Of a stretch of 64,000 nt of DNA, positions 42,651 through 51,619 are shown one piece after another. The position numbers and the translations under genes are program-made. Source of the stretch: CAYOUV01 sp964407265 (lineage in GTDB: Bacteria > Chloroflexota > Anaerolineae > Anaerolineales > Villigracilaceae); the NCBI GenBank assembly GCA_964407265.1, contig CAYOUV010000004.1:37623-101622 (forward strand), in the 5' to 3' direction. The notes below the pieces were generated by a model. The model was given only the letters and a program-made list of their open reading frames with translations, made no database searches and was not told the origin of the DNA. Position 1 is the first letter of the stretch. Each line of letters begins with the position of its first letter.

Positions 42651-44003
42651 ATGACTTACATTCCCCACTCTCCACTAGAGCGGGATGAGATGCTGGCGAC
42701 GATTGGCGTCAAGAGTCTCGAAGACCTCTTCAAAGACGTACCCGCCAAGCACCGCTTCCCGCAACTCGACCTGCCTCCGGCGCTGACCGAGATGGAGGTT
42801 GCTGCCGAACTGCAAGGCCTGGCCGACGCCAACGATTCGACCCGCGAGCTGGTCTCGTTCCTCGGCGCAGGCGCTTATAACCATTACATTCCCTCCGTAG
42901 TAGACCACATCCTGCGGCGCGGCGAGTTCTATACCGCCTATACCCCCTATCAGCCGGAAGTCTCGCAAGGGACGCTCCAGGCCATCTTTGAGTACCAGTC
43001 ACTGATGACCTCGTTGACCGGTATGGAGGTCTCCAACGCTTCGCATTACGACGGCGCGACCGCTGTGGCCGAGGCTGTCAACATGGTCTATGCCATCTTC
43101 CGCGGCAAGCGCACCCGCGTGGTGATCTCCCCCACCGTCCACCCGGAATACCGTGCCACCTTGCGCACCTACGTGCAGGGTATGGGATTGGAACTGGCCG
43201 GGGACGACCCCACCTCCGATCTGGAAGCCAGTCCGGAGGCGCTCGAAAGCCTGGTCGACGACAACACCGCTCTGGTGATCGTCCAGTACCCGGATTTCTT
43301 CGGGCGTATCTATGATTACACCAGCCTGATCGAGTTCGCCCACCAGAAAGGCGCGCTGGTCTGCGTGGCCGTCAACCCCATCGCAATGGCCATGCTCAAG
43401 ACACCCGGTGAGATGGGTGCGGATATCGTGGTCGGCGAAGGCCAACCGCTGGGTATTCCGCTCTCCTACGGCGGACCCTACCTGGGCTTTTTCACGACGC
43501 GCAAGCAGTACGTCCACAAGATGGCCGGGCGCCTGGTCGGCGAGACGGTCGACTCGCGCGGGCAGCGGGCTTATGTCCTGACCCTGACCGCCCGCGAGCA
43601 GCACATCAAGCGCGAGCGCGCCACCTCCAACATCTGCACCAACCAGGGCCTGATGGCGCTGGCTTCGGCCGTATACCTATCCGTTCTGGGGCAGACCGGC
43701 CTGCGCCAGGTGGCTGAACTGAGCTACCACAAGGCGCATTACGCCGCGCAGGAATTAAGCAAGATCAAGGGCTTCGGCCTGTGCTTCATGGACCCGTACT
43801 TCCACGAATTTTCGTTATGCTGCCCCAAACCGGTTTCTGAACTCAACGAACACCTGCTCGAACACGGCATCCTGGGCGGCTACGACCTGGGCCAGGATTA
43901 CCCGGCGCTCAAGGATCACATGCTGATCGCCGTCACCGAAATGAACACCAAAGAGGAAATCGACGCGCTGGTCGAAGTGCTGAAGGAGGCCGTCAATGAC
44001 TGA
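42651..44003 (+). CDS. gcvPA: Glycine dehydrogenase (decarboxylating) subunit 1
   Basis: 450-residue alpha subunit of split P-protein. AAAGGAGCACAT precedes ATG; MTYIPHSPLERDEMLATIGVKSLEDLFKDVP is the normal N-terminus. It carries FLGAGAYNHYIPSVVDHILRRGEFYTAYTPYQPEVSQGTLQAIFEYQSLM and the SNICTNQGLMALASAVYLS block. It decarboxylates glycine together with GcvPB, passing the aminomethyl group to GcvH. Its stop overlaps the gcvPB start by 8 bases. Confidence 0.96.
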   Translation: MTYIPHSPLERDEMLATIGVKSLEDLFKDVPAKHRFPQLDLPPALTEMEVAAELQGLADANDSTRELVSFLGAGAYNHYIPSVVDHILRRGEFYTAYTPYQPEVSQGTLQAIFEYQSLMTSLTGMEVSNASHYDGATAVAEAVNMVYAIFRGKRTRVVISPTVHPEYRATLRTYVQGMGLELAGDDPTSDLEASPEALESLVDDNTALVIVQYPDFFGRIYDYTSLIEFAHQKGALVCVAVNPIAMAMLKTPGEMGADIVVGEGQPLGIPLSYGGPYLGFFTTRKQYVHKMAGRLVGETVDSRGQRAYVLTLTAREQHIKRERATSNICTNQGLMALASAVYLSVLGQTGLRQVAELSYHKAHYAAQELSKIKGFGLCFMDPYFHEFSLCCPKPVSELNEHLLEHGILGGYDLGQDYPALKDHMLIAVTEMNTKEEIDALVEVLKEAVND

Positions 44004-45504
44004 GATAACGCTGGAGATGCAAGACGTAAAGATCGTCGAGCCTCTGATTTATGAACTGTCCTCGCCCGGTCGCACCGGTGTCACCTTCCCCGATTCGGAC
44101 GTGCCGCTGGCCGACCTGCCCGACGATGCCATGCTCCGCAAGGAACTGCCGCTGCCCGAACTGGCCGAGGTGGACGTCGTCCGTCACTACATGCATCTCT
44201 CCACCTTCAACTATAACGTGGACGGCGGCTTCTACCCGCTCGGCTCGTGCACCATGAAATACAACCCCAAGATCAACGAGGATACGGCGCGCCTGCCCGG
44301 CTTTGCCTTCACACACCCGCTGCAGCCGATCGAGACCGTGCAGGGCAACCTGGCGCTGATGTTCACGCTGCAGGAATGGCTGAAAGAGATCAGCGGCTTC
44401 GCCGCCGTCTCACTCCAACCTGCAGCCGGGGCCCACGGCGAACTGACCGGGGTGCTGATCATGCGCGCCTACCACAAATCGCGCGGCGACGCCAAACGCA
44501 TCAAGATGCTGATCCCCGACTCGGCCCACGGCACCAACCCGGCCTCCTCGGGCATGAGCGGCCTGGAGATCGTGCAGGTGCCTTCAGATGAGAAGGGCAA
44601 TGTCGATTTAAAGGCCCTCAAGGAAGCCTGCGACGAGACCGTGGTCGGCCTGATGCTGACCAATCCCAACACGCTCGGCCTGTTCGACGAGCACCTGGAA
44701 GAAGTCGTCAAGACGATCCACGCCTGTGGCGGACTGGTCTACGGCGACGGCGCCAACCTGAACGCCCTGCTGGGCATCCTGCGTCCCGGCGATGTGGGCA
44801 TCGACCTGATGCACTTCAACCTGCACAAGACCTTCTCGACCCCGCACGGCGGCGGCGGACCCGGCTCCGGGCCGGTCGGCGTGGCGCCCCATCTGGTGGA
44901 CTTCCTGCCCGCCCCCATCGTGTCCATCGTGGAGGAGGGTGATGACGACCTGCCCCCGCTGTACGGCTTCTACGATCCGCCCAAGACCATCGGGCGCGTC
45001 AAGGCTTTCCACGGTCACTTCGGGATGCACGTGCGCGCCTTCACCTACATCGCCATGCACGGACCCGACGGGCTGCGCCAGATTGCCGAGTATGCCGTGC
45101 TGAACGCCAACTACCTGCAGGCACGCCTGCGCGGCACCTATCCCATCCCTTACGATCGCATCTGCATGCACGAGTTCGTGGCCGAGGGCAGGGTCGAAGG
45201 CTCCGACATCCGCGCATTGGACATCGCCAAGCGCCTAATGGATTACAACTTCCATCCGCCGACGAACTACTTCCCGCTGATCGTGCACGAGGCACTGATG
45301 ATCGAGCCAACCGAGACCGAGAACAAGCGCACGCTCGATCGCTTCGCCGAGGCCCTGGTCCAGATCGCCGAGGAAGCTAAGTCAAATCCGGACCTGCTGC
45401 ACGACGCCCCACACACGACCCCCTTCGGCCGCATGGACGAGGTCAAGGCTGCGCGCGAACTGGTCCTGTGCTGCTGGCTGCCGGAAGATTACAAAAACCA
45501 GTAA
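43996..45504 (+). CDS. gcvPB: Glycine dehydrogenase (decarboxylating) subunit 2
   Basis: 502-residue beta subunit bearing the PLP lysine in MHFNLHKTFSTPHGGGGPGSGPVGV. Other marks are YPLGSCTMKYNPKINE, LQPAAGAHGELTGVLIMRAYH, DSAHGTNPASSGMSG and LTNPNTLGLFDEHLEE. Translation is coupled to gcvPA. No gcvT or lpd lies in the window, so those components must be elsewhere. A terminator follows after 30 bases. Confidence 0.96.
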   Translation: MTEITLEMQDVKIVEPLIYELSSPGRTGVTFPDSDVPLADLPDDAMLRKELPLPELAEVDVVRHYMHLSTFNYNVDGGFYPLGSCTMKYNPKINEDTARLPGFAFTHPLQPIETVQGNLALMFTLQEWLKEISGFAAVSLQPAAGAHGELTGVLIMRAYHKSRGDAKRIKMLIPDSAHGTNPASSGMSGLEIVQVPSDEKGNVDLKALKEACDETVVGLMLTNPNTLGLFDEHLEEVVKTIHACGGLVYGDGANLNALLGILRPGDVGIDLMHFNLHKTFSTPHGGGGPGSGPVGVAPHLVDFLPAPIVSIVEEGDDDLPPLYGFYDPPKTIGRVKAFHGHFGMHVRAFTYIAMHGPDGLRQIAEYAVLNANYLQARLRGTYPIPYDRICMHEFVAEGRVEGSDIRALDIAKRLMDYNFHPPTNYFPLIVHEALMIEPTETENKRTLDRFAEALVQIAEEAKSNPDLLHDAPHTTPFGRMDEVKAARELVLCCWLPEDYKNQ

Positions 45505-45533
45505 TACGAAAAATCACAAATAAGTAAGCCGTA

Positions 45534-45566
45534 ACAGCCTCAGAGCCCAAAAGCTCTGAGGCTGTA
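45534..45566 (+). terminator. Intrinsic terminator of gcv operon
   Basis: ACAGCCTCAGAGC and GCTCTGAGGCTGT form a 13-bp perfect stem with loop CCAAAA, followed by AATTGTT. Confidence 0.85.
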
Positions 45567-45586
45567 ATTGTTCTTGGCGCAGATGC

Positions 45587-45592
45587 TATAAT
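45587..45592 (+). promoter_or_regulatory. Extended -10 promoter before mscS-like gene
   Basis: GATGCTATAAT: TATAAT with an upstream TG at the extended position. The region to the gene start at 45801 is a roughly 200-base leader or spacer in which nothing else is recognised. Confidence 0.4.
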
Positions 45593-45800
45593 GGATTCCA
45601 GTAAAATATATCCTTTCGGGAATTAGAATTTTGAGTTCAACATCTTTCTTGCATACCAATCAAACCAAGATGAAGATTAACAATGGACCGGGTATGAGCC
45701 GTTACAACCTATCCGAAACAAAAGCTGGACAACGCTCGGGCTCAACCCTGATTTAGGCGATTCATATCTCGAATACCCCAACTTGAAAGGAAACCAGATA

Positions 45801-47357
45801 ATGGGAATTGCCCGGTTTTTACAAGACAGCTTGAATATTATCTGGGTGGTCTTGGGCTTGGCCGCCCTTATTCTGGTACTCGGCTGGTTGTTGAGTCGCT
45901 TGATCGCTAAATGGGTGGTGGGATTACTCAACCGAACAACCTTGAGCCAACTCATCGTCCAACGTTTGAAACTTTCCAGCCCGGATGTGATCAATCATCG
46001 CCTTCGACAGGCAGTCCGTGCACTAATCATCCTGGTCGCCCTCTGGGGCGCATGGAAGACCCTCAACAGCCATCCCGCTATTGCGGAATTTTTAACGCAG
46101 GCCAGGCAAGCGATCCAAAATTTTGTGCATCTACCGATGGTGATCTTTCTCTTCGACCTGGTGTTGATCGGTCTGGCAACCTATTTCCTATTCAAGGCTT
46201 TCAGCTGGGTTAAATCCGGTTTCCTGAATCTTGCCAATCGTATCGAGGCGGAGCGCGGAAAGAGTCTTAAAGGATTTAAAATCCAGCGCGTTCAGGTGTT
46301 CACAGCCAGCCAGTTGACCAATTTCCTATTGGTTGTAGGCAGGTACGTCCGCTACGGGGTGGTAATTCTGTTGACCCTGATTTACCTGACCGGCGTCTTC
46401 AGCGTTTTTCCGCAAACGCGTAAAATTGTGGCCAATATCTTAAACAGCGTTTATCAATCGATAAGCGATAGCTGGCAGGGATTTGTCAATTATCTACCCA
46501 GCCTGCTGAATTTGGTCGTGATTATCGTCATCACCTATTACGGCCTGAAACTAATTCGCTTCATTTTCAGCGAGGTCCAAAAAGGGACGATCACCTTTTC
46601 CGGCTTTTATCCGGAGTGGGCCATGCCCACCTATGATCTGGTACGCTTCCTGGTAATCGCCCTGGCTCTGGTACTGGCCTTCCCATACCTGCCGGGGTCG
46701 TCCTCGCCGGCTTTTCAAGGTATCTCGATCTTCGTCGGTCTGTTGTTCTCCTTGGGCTCGACCTCCGTCGTGGCCAATATCGTCTCCGGTGTGGTGCTGA
46801 CCTACACGCGCGCCTTCAGCCTGGGTGACCGGGTAAAAATCGCAGATACCGTCGGAGATGTAATTGAAAAGGGATTACTGGTCACGCGTGTGCGAACCAT
46901 CAAAAACGTCGTCATCACCATTCCTAATGGAATGGTTTTGGGAAGTCATATCATTAACTACAACACGGTCTCCAAAGAACATGGTCTGATCTTGAACACC
47001 ACCATAACGCTCGGTTACGATATTTCCTGGCGCTTGATCCACGAGACTCTGATCAAGGCAGCCCAGGCAACGCCTGGCATCCTGGCTGAGCCGCGGCCTT
47101 TTGTTTTCCAAACCAGCCTGGATGATTTTTACGTCAGTTATGAATTGAATGCCTATACTGACCAACCCAATCAAATGGCGGTTACGTATTCGGAATTACA
47201 TCAGAATATTCAGGATTTTTGCATTAAAGCAGGGATTGAAATCCTTTCGCCCCACTACGGCGCGTTGCGGGATGGGAACCAATCTACCATTCCAGCTGAT
47301 CAGTTACCGAAGGATTACCAGGCTCCGCCCTACAATGTCAGGGTTAGCAAAGATTAG
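45801..47357 (+). CDS. Mechanosensitive ion channel, MscS family
   Basis: 518-residue inner-membrane channel opened by membrane tension. ATG at 45801 follows AAAGGAAACC and is preferred to a TTG at 45783. Several N-terminal helices (IIWVVLGLAALILVLGWLLS and others to about residue 270) precede the MscS core: SIFVGLLFSLGSTSVVANIVSGVVLTYTRAFSLGDRVKIADTVGDVIEKGLLVTRVRTIKNVVITIPNGMVLGSHIINY, containing the pore helix and beta domain. It is larger than E. coli MscS (286), resembling the YnaI/YbdG-like groups. C-terminal domain ends near PPYNVRVSKD. Confidence 0.93.
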   Translation: MGIARFLQDSLNIIWVVLGLAALILVLGWLLSRLIAKWVVGLLNRTTLSQLIVQRLKLSSPDVINHRLRQAVRALIILVALWGAWKTLNSHPAIAEFLTQARQAIQNFVHLPMVIFLFDLVLIGLATYFLFKAFSWVKSGFLNLANRIEAERGKSLKGFKIQRVQVFTASQLTNFLLVVGRYVRYGVVILLTLIYLTGVFSVFPQTRKIVANILNSVYQSISDSWQGFVNYLPSLLNLVVIIVITYYGLKLIRFIFSEVQKGTITFSGFYPEWAMPTYDLVRFLVIALALVLAFPYLPGSSSPAFQGISIFVGLLFSLGSTSVVANIVSGVVLTYTRAFSLGDRVKIADTVGDVIEKGLLVTRVRTIKNVVITIPNGMVLGSHIINYNTVSKEHGLILNTTITLGYDISWRLIHETLIKAAQATPGILAEPRPFVFQTSLDDFYVSYELNAYTDQPNQMAVTYSELHQNIQDFCIKAGIEILSPHYGALRDGNQSTIPADQLPKDYQAPPYNVRVSKD

Positions 47358-47417
47358 GCCTGAAAAGCAAACGACATTAATAATTTTTCGCCTGAGCTCA
47401 CATTTTTCGGAGAATCA

Positions 47418-47906
47418 ATGGATTTACTTGATCGTTTACTGGCTCACGATACCTGGACCACCCGCCAGTTACTTTTGGCATGTCAGTCATTGCCTGATGA
47501 TCTGCTGGACAAAAACTTTGAGATTGACCATCAATCGCTTCGAAAAACACTCATCCACATGATCGCAAATACCGAAACCTGGACAGATTTGCTCTACGAG
47601 CGAACAGTTCAGGCTAAAACAGGAGACACCATTCCTGAATTACTCGACCGCTTGAGCATTGCCAGTCGAGATTTCGCCGCTCTGGCACGGACGGTTGCCC
47701 GCGAAGGGCGTTTCGACGATTGTTTTCTTGACACCCTAGACGAACCACCGCAGAAAAAGACCTTCGGCGGCGCGATTGGACACGTCCTCACGCACAATAT
47801 GCATCACCGGGCCCAGGTGATGTTTCTGATGGAACGAGTCGGACTGCAGGAACATATCGAGGGAGATCTGTTAACCTGGGAAAGTAACAGCTTCGGGTGG
47901 GGGTAG
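47418..47906 (+). CDS. DinB family protein
   Basis: 162-residue four-helix-bundle protein of the DinB/YfiT family, whose members bind a metal through three His and often act as thiol-dependent S-transferases or are stress-induced. Seen here: LLDRLLAHDTWTTRQLLLACQSL, HMIANTETWTDLLYER (first His), and FGGAIGHVLTHNMHHRAQVMFLMERVG with the paired His. TTTCGGAGAATCA precedes the ATG. Substrate unknown. Confidence 0.85.
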   Translation: MDLLDRLLAHDTWTTRQLLLACQSLPDDLLDKNFEIDHQSLRKTLIHMIANTETWTDLLYERTVQAKTGDTIPELLDRLSIASRDFAALARTVAREGRFDDCFLDTLDEPPQKKTFGGAIGHVLTHNMHHRAQVMFLMERVGLQEHIEGDLLTWESNSFGWG

Positions 47907-48006
47907 CAATCCCTTCCCAACCAACACATCCGTGGTCCTGTTTGAGCTTTTTGTTCCAGTCTTTAGCGAATTAGATTGCAAATAACCAGCCAGCGCCCAA
48001 TTATCC

Positions 48007-48540
48007 ATGCACCACAATCCTTTAGCTTTCCTGCGCACAAAGATCAGCGATCGTCGGGTCGGTAAACACCTGGGGTATGCCATACTGGCCCTTGCAGCCG
48101 TATATTTCTTATTCAAGGGCTGCATCCCCGGCCTCGGTGACAATCTGCTGCCCTCGGACGTGCGCCAGTCCATCCAGCAGCGCTACACCACCTGCATCAG
48201 CCCGCAAGACACGCCCATCTGGCCGGGGGAACCACGCCAACCCGAATGTGGGCGGGTGACGATACAGACCATCGGGAAAGGAAAGCTCACCGAGCAGGAT
48301 CAAGCTGCTGGCATGGATCGCGCCGTTTGCTACCGCGTCGAATACGAGAGTCCGCGCTGGACAACACAGGGCACCACACGCCACGAAGTGCGCTGGTCCT
48401 CACGCAGCGCCAGCAAAGTGGCCCTGCGCCAGAACGGAATCTGGCAAATCTTTCCCGATCAGGATCGCCAGGACCAGGCGCGCTGGGAGGCTTATGCCTG
48501 TCCCGGTAAATTTGGGAGCGCCTCCAAACCCGGGGATTGA
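48007..48540 (+). CDS. Hypothetical membrane-anchored protein
   Basis: 177-residue protein with one hydrophobic segment (YAILALAAVYFLFKGCIPGL, residues 24-43) and a soluble outer domain with four or five Cys (YTTCIS, PECGR, VCYRVEYE, YACPG) that could form disulphides. No family was recognised. The start at 48007 lacks a good ribosome-binding site. Confidence 0.6.
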   Translation: MHHNPLAFLRTKISDRRVGKHLGYAILALAAVYFLFKGCIPGLGDNLLPSDVRQSIQQRYTTCISPQDTPIWPGEPRQPECGRVTIQTIGKGKLTEQDQAAGMDRAVCYRVEYESPRWTTQGTTRHEVRWSSRSASKVALRQNGIWQIFPDQDRQDQARWEAYACPGKFGSASKPGD

Positions 48541-48645
48541 TTTCAGCCTATACTGAGTACTGATTTGAACCGATACCATAATATTTACAGATAGTTCGAG
48601 ATCAAAAAACTCATTAGGATTGACCAGGAGCATTAGGAGTAAGTC

Positions 48646-49809
48646 ATGAAAATTTTAGCGGTTGACGTCGGCACCGGTACGCAAGACATCTATTTATATG
48701 ACTCGCAGCTTGACATCGAAAACGGTTTCAAACTGGTGCTGCCATCCCCGACCATGATGGTCCACCGGCGGATCAAAGCCGCTACCCGGGCCGGAGTCCC
48801 GGTGCTGTTGAGCGGCGTGACGATGGGCGGCGGACCCAGCCAGTGGGCCGCGCAGGACCACGCCCGTGCCGGATTACCCATTTTTGCCACACCGCAGGCC
48901 GCACAGACCTTCAATGACGAGCTTGACAAGGTCGAGGCGATGGGCATCCGCGTCATCTCAGAGGACGAAGCCGCCGCACTGCCGGATCAGACAGTCCGTA
49001 TCCAGCTGGCCGATTTCGATTTTAAGGCCATCGCCCAAACCTTTGAGCGATTCGGCGTCTCATTGAGCGACCTGGCAGCGGTGTCCGTGGCGGTCTTCGA
49101 CCATGGGGACGCCCCGCCCGGCTTCTCCGACCGGCAGTTCCGCTTTGATTATCTGGACGGGCGCCTCCGTGAAAAGAATACGCTGACAGCTTTTGCTTAT
49201 CTCGCGCAGGACGTGCCGGCCATCATGACCCGCTTTCAAGCCGTGGTCGCCTCAGCCGGAAAGCTGGATGCCCCGTTGGTTGTGATGGACACCGCCCCGG
49301 CGGCTGTGCTGGGAGCTACGCTTGACCCGCTCGTGGCCGCACGAGAACGTAAATTGATCGTCAACGTGGGCAACTTCCATACGCTGGCTTTCCGGTTAGG
49401 GAATGGAGAAAAAATTGGGACGGGGATCGAGGGCGTCTTCGAACATCACACCGGCGAGATTACGCTTGGTTCTCTGGAAGGCTTTCTGCGCGCGCTGGCG
49501 GACGGCTCGCTTAAACACGAAGACGTCTTTGATGATATGGGACACGGTGCGCTGGTCTACAGCAAATCCCCCTTGCCGTTGAACCGGGCGGATTTCAATA
49601 TCGTGGTAACCGGCCCAAGGCGTGGAATGCTGCGTCCTTCTTCCCTGAAACCCTACTTCGCCGTCCCCTTCGGCGATATGATGATCGCTGGCTGCTTCGG
49701 CCTGCTGGCTGCCACTGCCGACCTGCTCCCTGATTTGGCTGGGCCAATCCGCGAATCGCTGGCCGGGAGCGGAGCTGCCAGCACAACTCCCTGGGACGCT
49801 GTTGCCTGA
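48646..49809 (+). CDS. DUF1786 family protein (ASKHA-like)
   Basis: 387-residue protein of DUF1786, best known in archaea and some anaerobes and sometimes described as related to pyruvate-formate-lyase-activating proteins. The ASKHA phosphate-1 motif is ILAVDVGTGTQDIYLYD; further conserved are LSGVTMGGGPSQWAAQDH, VFDHGDAPPGFSDRQFRFDYL, MDTAPAAVLGA, IVNVGNFHTLAFRL and EGVFEHHTGEI. GTAAGTC region precedes ATG with GGAG. The function is not established. Confidence 0.85.
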   Translation: MKILAVDVGTGTQDIYLYDSQLDIENGFKLVLPSPTMMVHRRIKAATRAGVPVLLSGVTMGGGPSQWAAQDHARAGLPIFATPQAAQTFNDELDKVEAMGIRVISEDEAAALPDQTVRIQLADFDFKAIAQTFERFGVSLSDLAAVSVAVFDHGDAPPGFSDRQFRFDYLDGRLREKNTLTAFAYLAQDVPAIMTRFQAVVASAGKLDAPLVVMDTAPAAVLGATLDPLVAARERKLIVNVGNFHTLAFRLGNGEKIGTGIEGVFEHHTGEITLGSLEGFLRALADGSLKHEDVFDDMGHGALVYSKSPLPLNRADFNIVVTGPRRGMLRPSSLKPYFAVPFGDMMIAGCFGLLAATADLLPDLAGPIRESLAGSGAASTTPWDAVA

Positions 49810-49851
49810 TAAGGCTCATTCATAATCCACGTTTATACAAAAGGAAATAAT

Positions 49852-50250
49852 ATGCCATCCGTGATCGATCCCGAAACCCTGTACGTCGATAATCTGCCTG
49901 CCATCTGGTCGCCTACCCAATGGGAATTGACCGAAGAAGAAAAGGTCAAGGAAATCGAGGCGCAAGCCACCGCCAGTTTATTGTGGAGCATGGACGCCCC
50001 AGAAGCCATCCTGCGCCTGCTGTTGAATGAGACCGAAATCCAGCGGATCTACAATCCACCTGCGGAATACAATCCTCAGGAACAGGGCGAGTGGGACCCC
50101 GAGATCGTTACTTTCGCGCCGGTGCGGCCGATCCGGCTCGATGCGGTCGAACGGTCACCCGATGCCCTGGTCGCCGTATACGACTTTGGCAGCCTGGGAT
50201 ACTGGGAGTTCAGCATCGAAGCCGAACGCGTGACGATCGAGCGCATTTAG
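49852..50250 (+). CDS. Hypothetical protein
   Basis: 132-residue acidic soluble protein: TQWELTEEEKVKEIEAQATASLLWSMDAPEAILRLLLNETEIQRIYNPPAEYNPQEQGEWDPEIVTFAPVRPIRLDAVERSPDALVAVYDFGSLGYWEFSIEAERVTIERI. No family recognised. AAAGGAAATAAT precedes ATG. It follows the DUF1786 gene by 42 bases and is likely in its transcript. Confidence 0.7.
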   Translation: MPSVIDPETLYVDNLPAIWSPTQWELTEEEKVKEIEAQATASLLWSMDAPEAILRLLLNETEIQRIYNPPAEYNPQEQGEWDPEIVTFAPVRPIRLDAVERSPDALVAVYDFGSLGYWEFSIEAERVTIERI

Positions 50251-50260
50251 CTCAAAACCC

Positions 50261-50293
50261 TTGACAAATAGATGATTATCGATATAATGTCAA
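50261..50293 (+). promoter_or_regulatory. arsR promoter with overlapping inverted repeat
   Basis: TTGACA (50261-50266), 16-base spacer, TATAAT (50283-50288). The -35 box is one arm of an inverted repeat, TTGACA...TGTCAA (50288-50293), and CAAATAGA is repeated directly at 50265 and 50291. Binding of ArsR over this repeat would block RNA polymerase, as in other ArsR-type autoregulated operons. Confidence 0.75.
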
Positions 50294-50309
50294 ATAGACA
50301 AAGGTCAAT

Positions 50310-50624
50310 ATGAGCAATAGCAATCCTGTCACGTTTGCCAAAGCCCTGGCTGACGAGACCCGCCAGAAGATCATGGACTTATGCTGCTGCGAGTGGCTCT
50401 CGGTCAACCAGATCGTCGAGCAGATTCACGTCAGCCAGCCGACCGTTTCGCACCACCTGGCCGTCCTGCGCGAAGCCGGGCTGGTCAAGGTACGCGAACA
50501 AGGTAAGCAGACTTTCTATACCATCAACCAGGAACGTGTCGCTTTTTGCTGCGGACAGTTGATGCTCAAATTTGCTCCAGAAACTGAAACTACGGAAAGC
50601 CTCAAGTCAGCCAAAGAAATCTAA
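50310..50624 (+). CDS. arsR: ArsR-family metalloregulator
   Basis: 104-residue winged-helix repressor. The metal site is in helix alpha-3 as IMDLCCCEWLSVNQIVEQI (Cys25-27), in the position of ELCVCDL in classic arsenite-sensing ArsR; further Cys are at 78-79 (AFCCGQL). The recognition helix is HVSQPTVSHHLAVLREAGLVKVREQGKQTFYTI. Together with the arsM gene 75 bases downstream it forms an arsenic-response operon that should be derepressed by As(III). Confidence 0.9.
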   Translation: MSNSNPVTFAKALADETRQKIMDLCCCEWLSVNQIVEQIHVSQPTVSHHLAVLREAGLVKVREQGKQTFYTINQERVAFCCGQLMLKFAPETETTESLKSAKEI

Positions 50625-50699
50625 AAAACCGGGGTGCTACCGCGCATCCCTTCTTTTTTGATCGAATACATAGACAGATATCTATATAAGGAGCTACGC

Positions 50700-51461
50700 A
50701 TGACTCACTCACCCAATCAAGTTCATTCGGCGGTTCGAGACCATTACGCCAAACAGGCTTTGGAAGCGACAGACTGCTGCGCTTCGAACCCATCCTCAAC
50801 CTGCTGTGACTCAAAGAATGTGCTCTATCCTGAAGAACTGCTCAGCACCCTTCCCACGGAGATCGCCTCCTTCAGCCTCGGCTGCGGCGACCCAATCACC
50901 CTGGCAGACCTGCAAGCCGGTCAGACGGTCCTCGACCTGGGCTCCGGCGGTGGCCTGGATTGCTTCCTGGCATCCAAAAAAGTCGGAGAGAACGGGTCCA
51001 TCATCGGCGTGGACATGACTCCGGAGATGGTCGAACGCGCGCGGGTCAGCGCTGAGCGCCTGGGATACAAAAACGTCGAGTTCCGCCAGGGTTTCCTCGA
51101 GCAGTTACCGGTCGAGGATAGCAGCATCGATGTGGTGCTTTCAAACTGCGTCATCAATCTCACGCCGGATAAGCCGCAGGTGTTTCGCGAAATCTTCCGC
51201 GTGCTGAAGCCAGGAGGCAAACTCGCCGTCTCGGATATCGTCTCGAACGGACCGCTCCCTGCGGCACTGCGCGAGAACATCCAGGCCTGGGGCGAATGCC
51301 TGGGAGGTGCGTTGGACGTCAAGGAATATACCCTCGGTCTGATCGAAAGCGGGTTCACGGAAATCAAGATTCAACCGCGGAGCGACCTGGGGAGGCTCGC
51401 GAATACACTACCCGCTGGCACGCCCTTCTCTGCTACGATTACCGCCAACAAACCCTTGTAA
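50700..51461 (+). CDS. arsM: Arsenite S-adenosylmethionine methyltransferase
   Basis: 253-residue cytosolic enzyme methylating As(III) with SAM. ATG at 50700 follows AAGGAGCTACGC. The SAM motif is TVLDLGSGGGLDCFLASKKVG, followed by GVDMTPEMVERAR. The arsenic-binding cysteines are at SLGCGDP, LSNCVINLTPDK and WGECLGGAL, the three positions conserved in ArsM; the N-terminal CCASNPSSTCC adds four more. Length and order match bacterial ArsM. It lies between arsR and a Cys-rich peptide gene. Confidence 0.94.
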   Translation: MTHSPNQVHSAVRDHYAKQALEATDCCASNPSSTCCDSKNVLYPEELLSTLPTEIASFSLGCGDPITLADLQAGQTVLDLGSGGGLDCFLASKKVGENGSIIGVDMTPEMVERARVSAERLGYKNVEFRQGFLEQLPVEDSSIDVVLSNCVINLTPDKPQVFREIFRVLKPGGKLAVSDIVSNGPLPAALRENIQAWGECLGGALDVKEYTLGLIESGFTEIKIQPRSDLGRLANTLPAGTPFSATITANKPL

Positions 51462-51481
51462 CCTGGAAAGAGGTGAGGAAG

Positions 51482-51574
51482 ATGCAACCACGATTTTTAC
51501 AGTCGGTCGGTCCCTGCGATGACTGTGATTGCGGCGATGACGCTTGTGACACCGGCTGTGACTGCGGCAGCTAA
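51482..51574 (+). CDS. 30-residue Cys/Asp-rich peptide in ars operon
   Basis: ATG at 51482 follows a strong AAGAGGTGAGGAAG and lies 20 bases after arsM, before a strong terminator, so translation is likely. The peptide begins MQPRFLQSVGPC and then has 6 Cys (12, 15, 17, 22, 26, 28) and 7 Asp among its last 19 residues, in CxxC/CxC spacing (CDDCDC, CDTGCDCGS). This looks like a metal-binding peptide. Being with arsR and arsM, it could bind or deliver As(III), or be a metallothionein-like buffer. No known family was recognised. Confidence 0.75.
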   Translation: MQPRFLQSVGPCDDCDCGDDACDTGCDCGS

Positions 51575-51578
51575 AGCA

Positions 51579-51614
51579 TAAAGACTTGCGGAGAATCATC
51601 TCCGCAAGTCTTTA
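51579..51614 (+). terminator. Intrinsic terminator of ars operon
   Basis: TAAAGACTTGCGGAGA and TCTCCGCAAGTCTTTA form a 16-bp perfect stem around ATCA, 4 bases after the peptide stop. Confidence 0.88.
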
Positions 51615-51619
51615 TGTCC

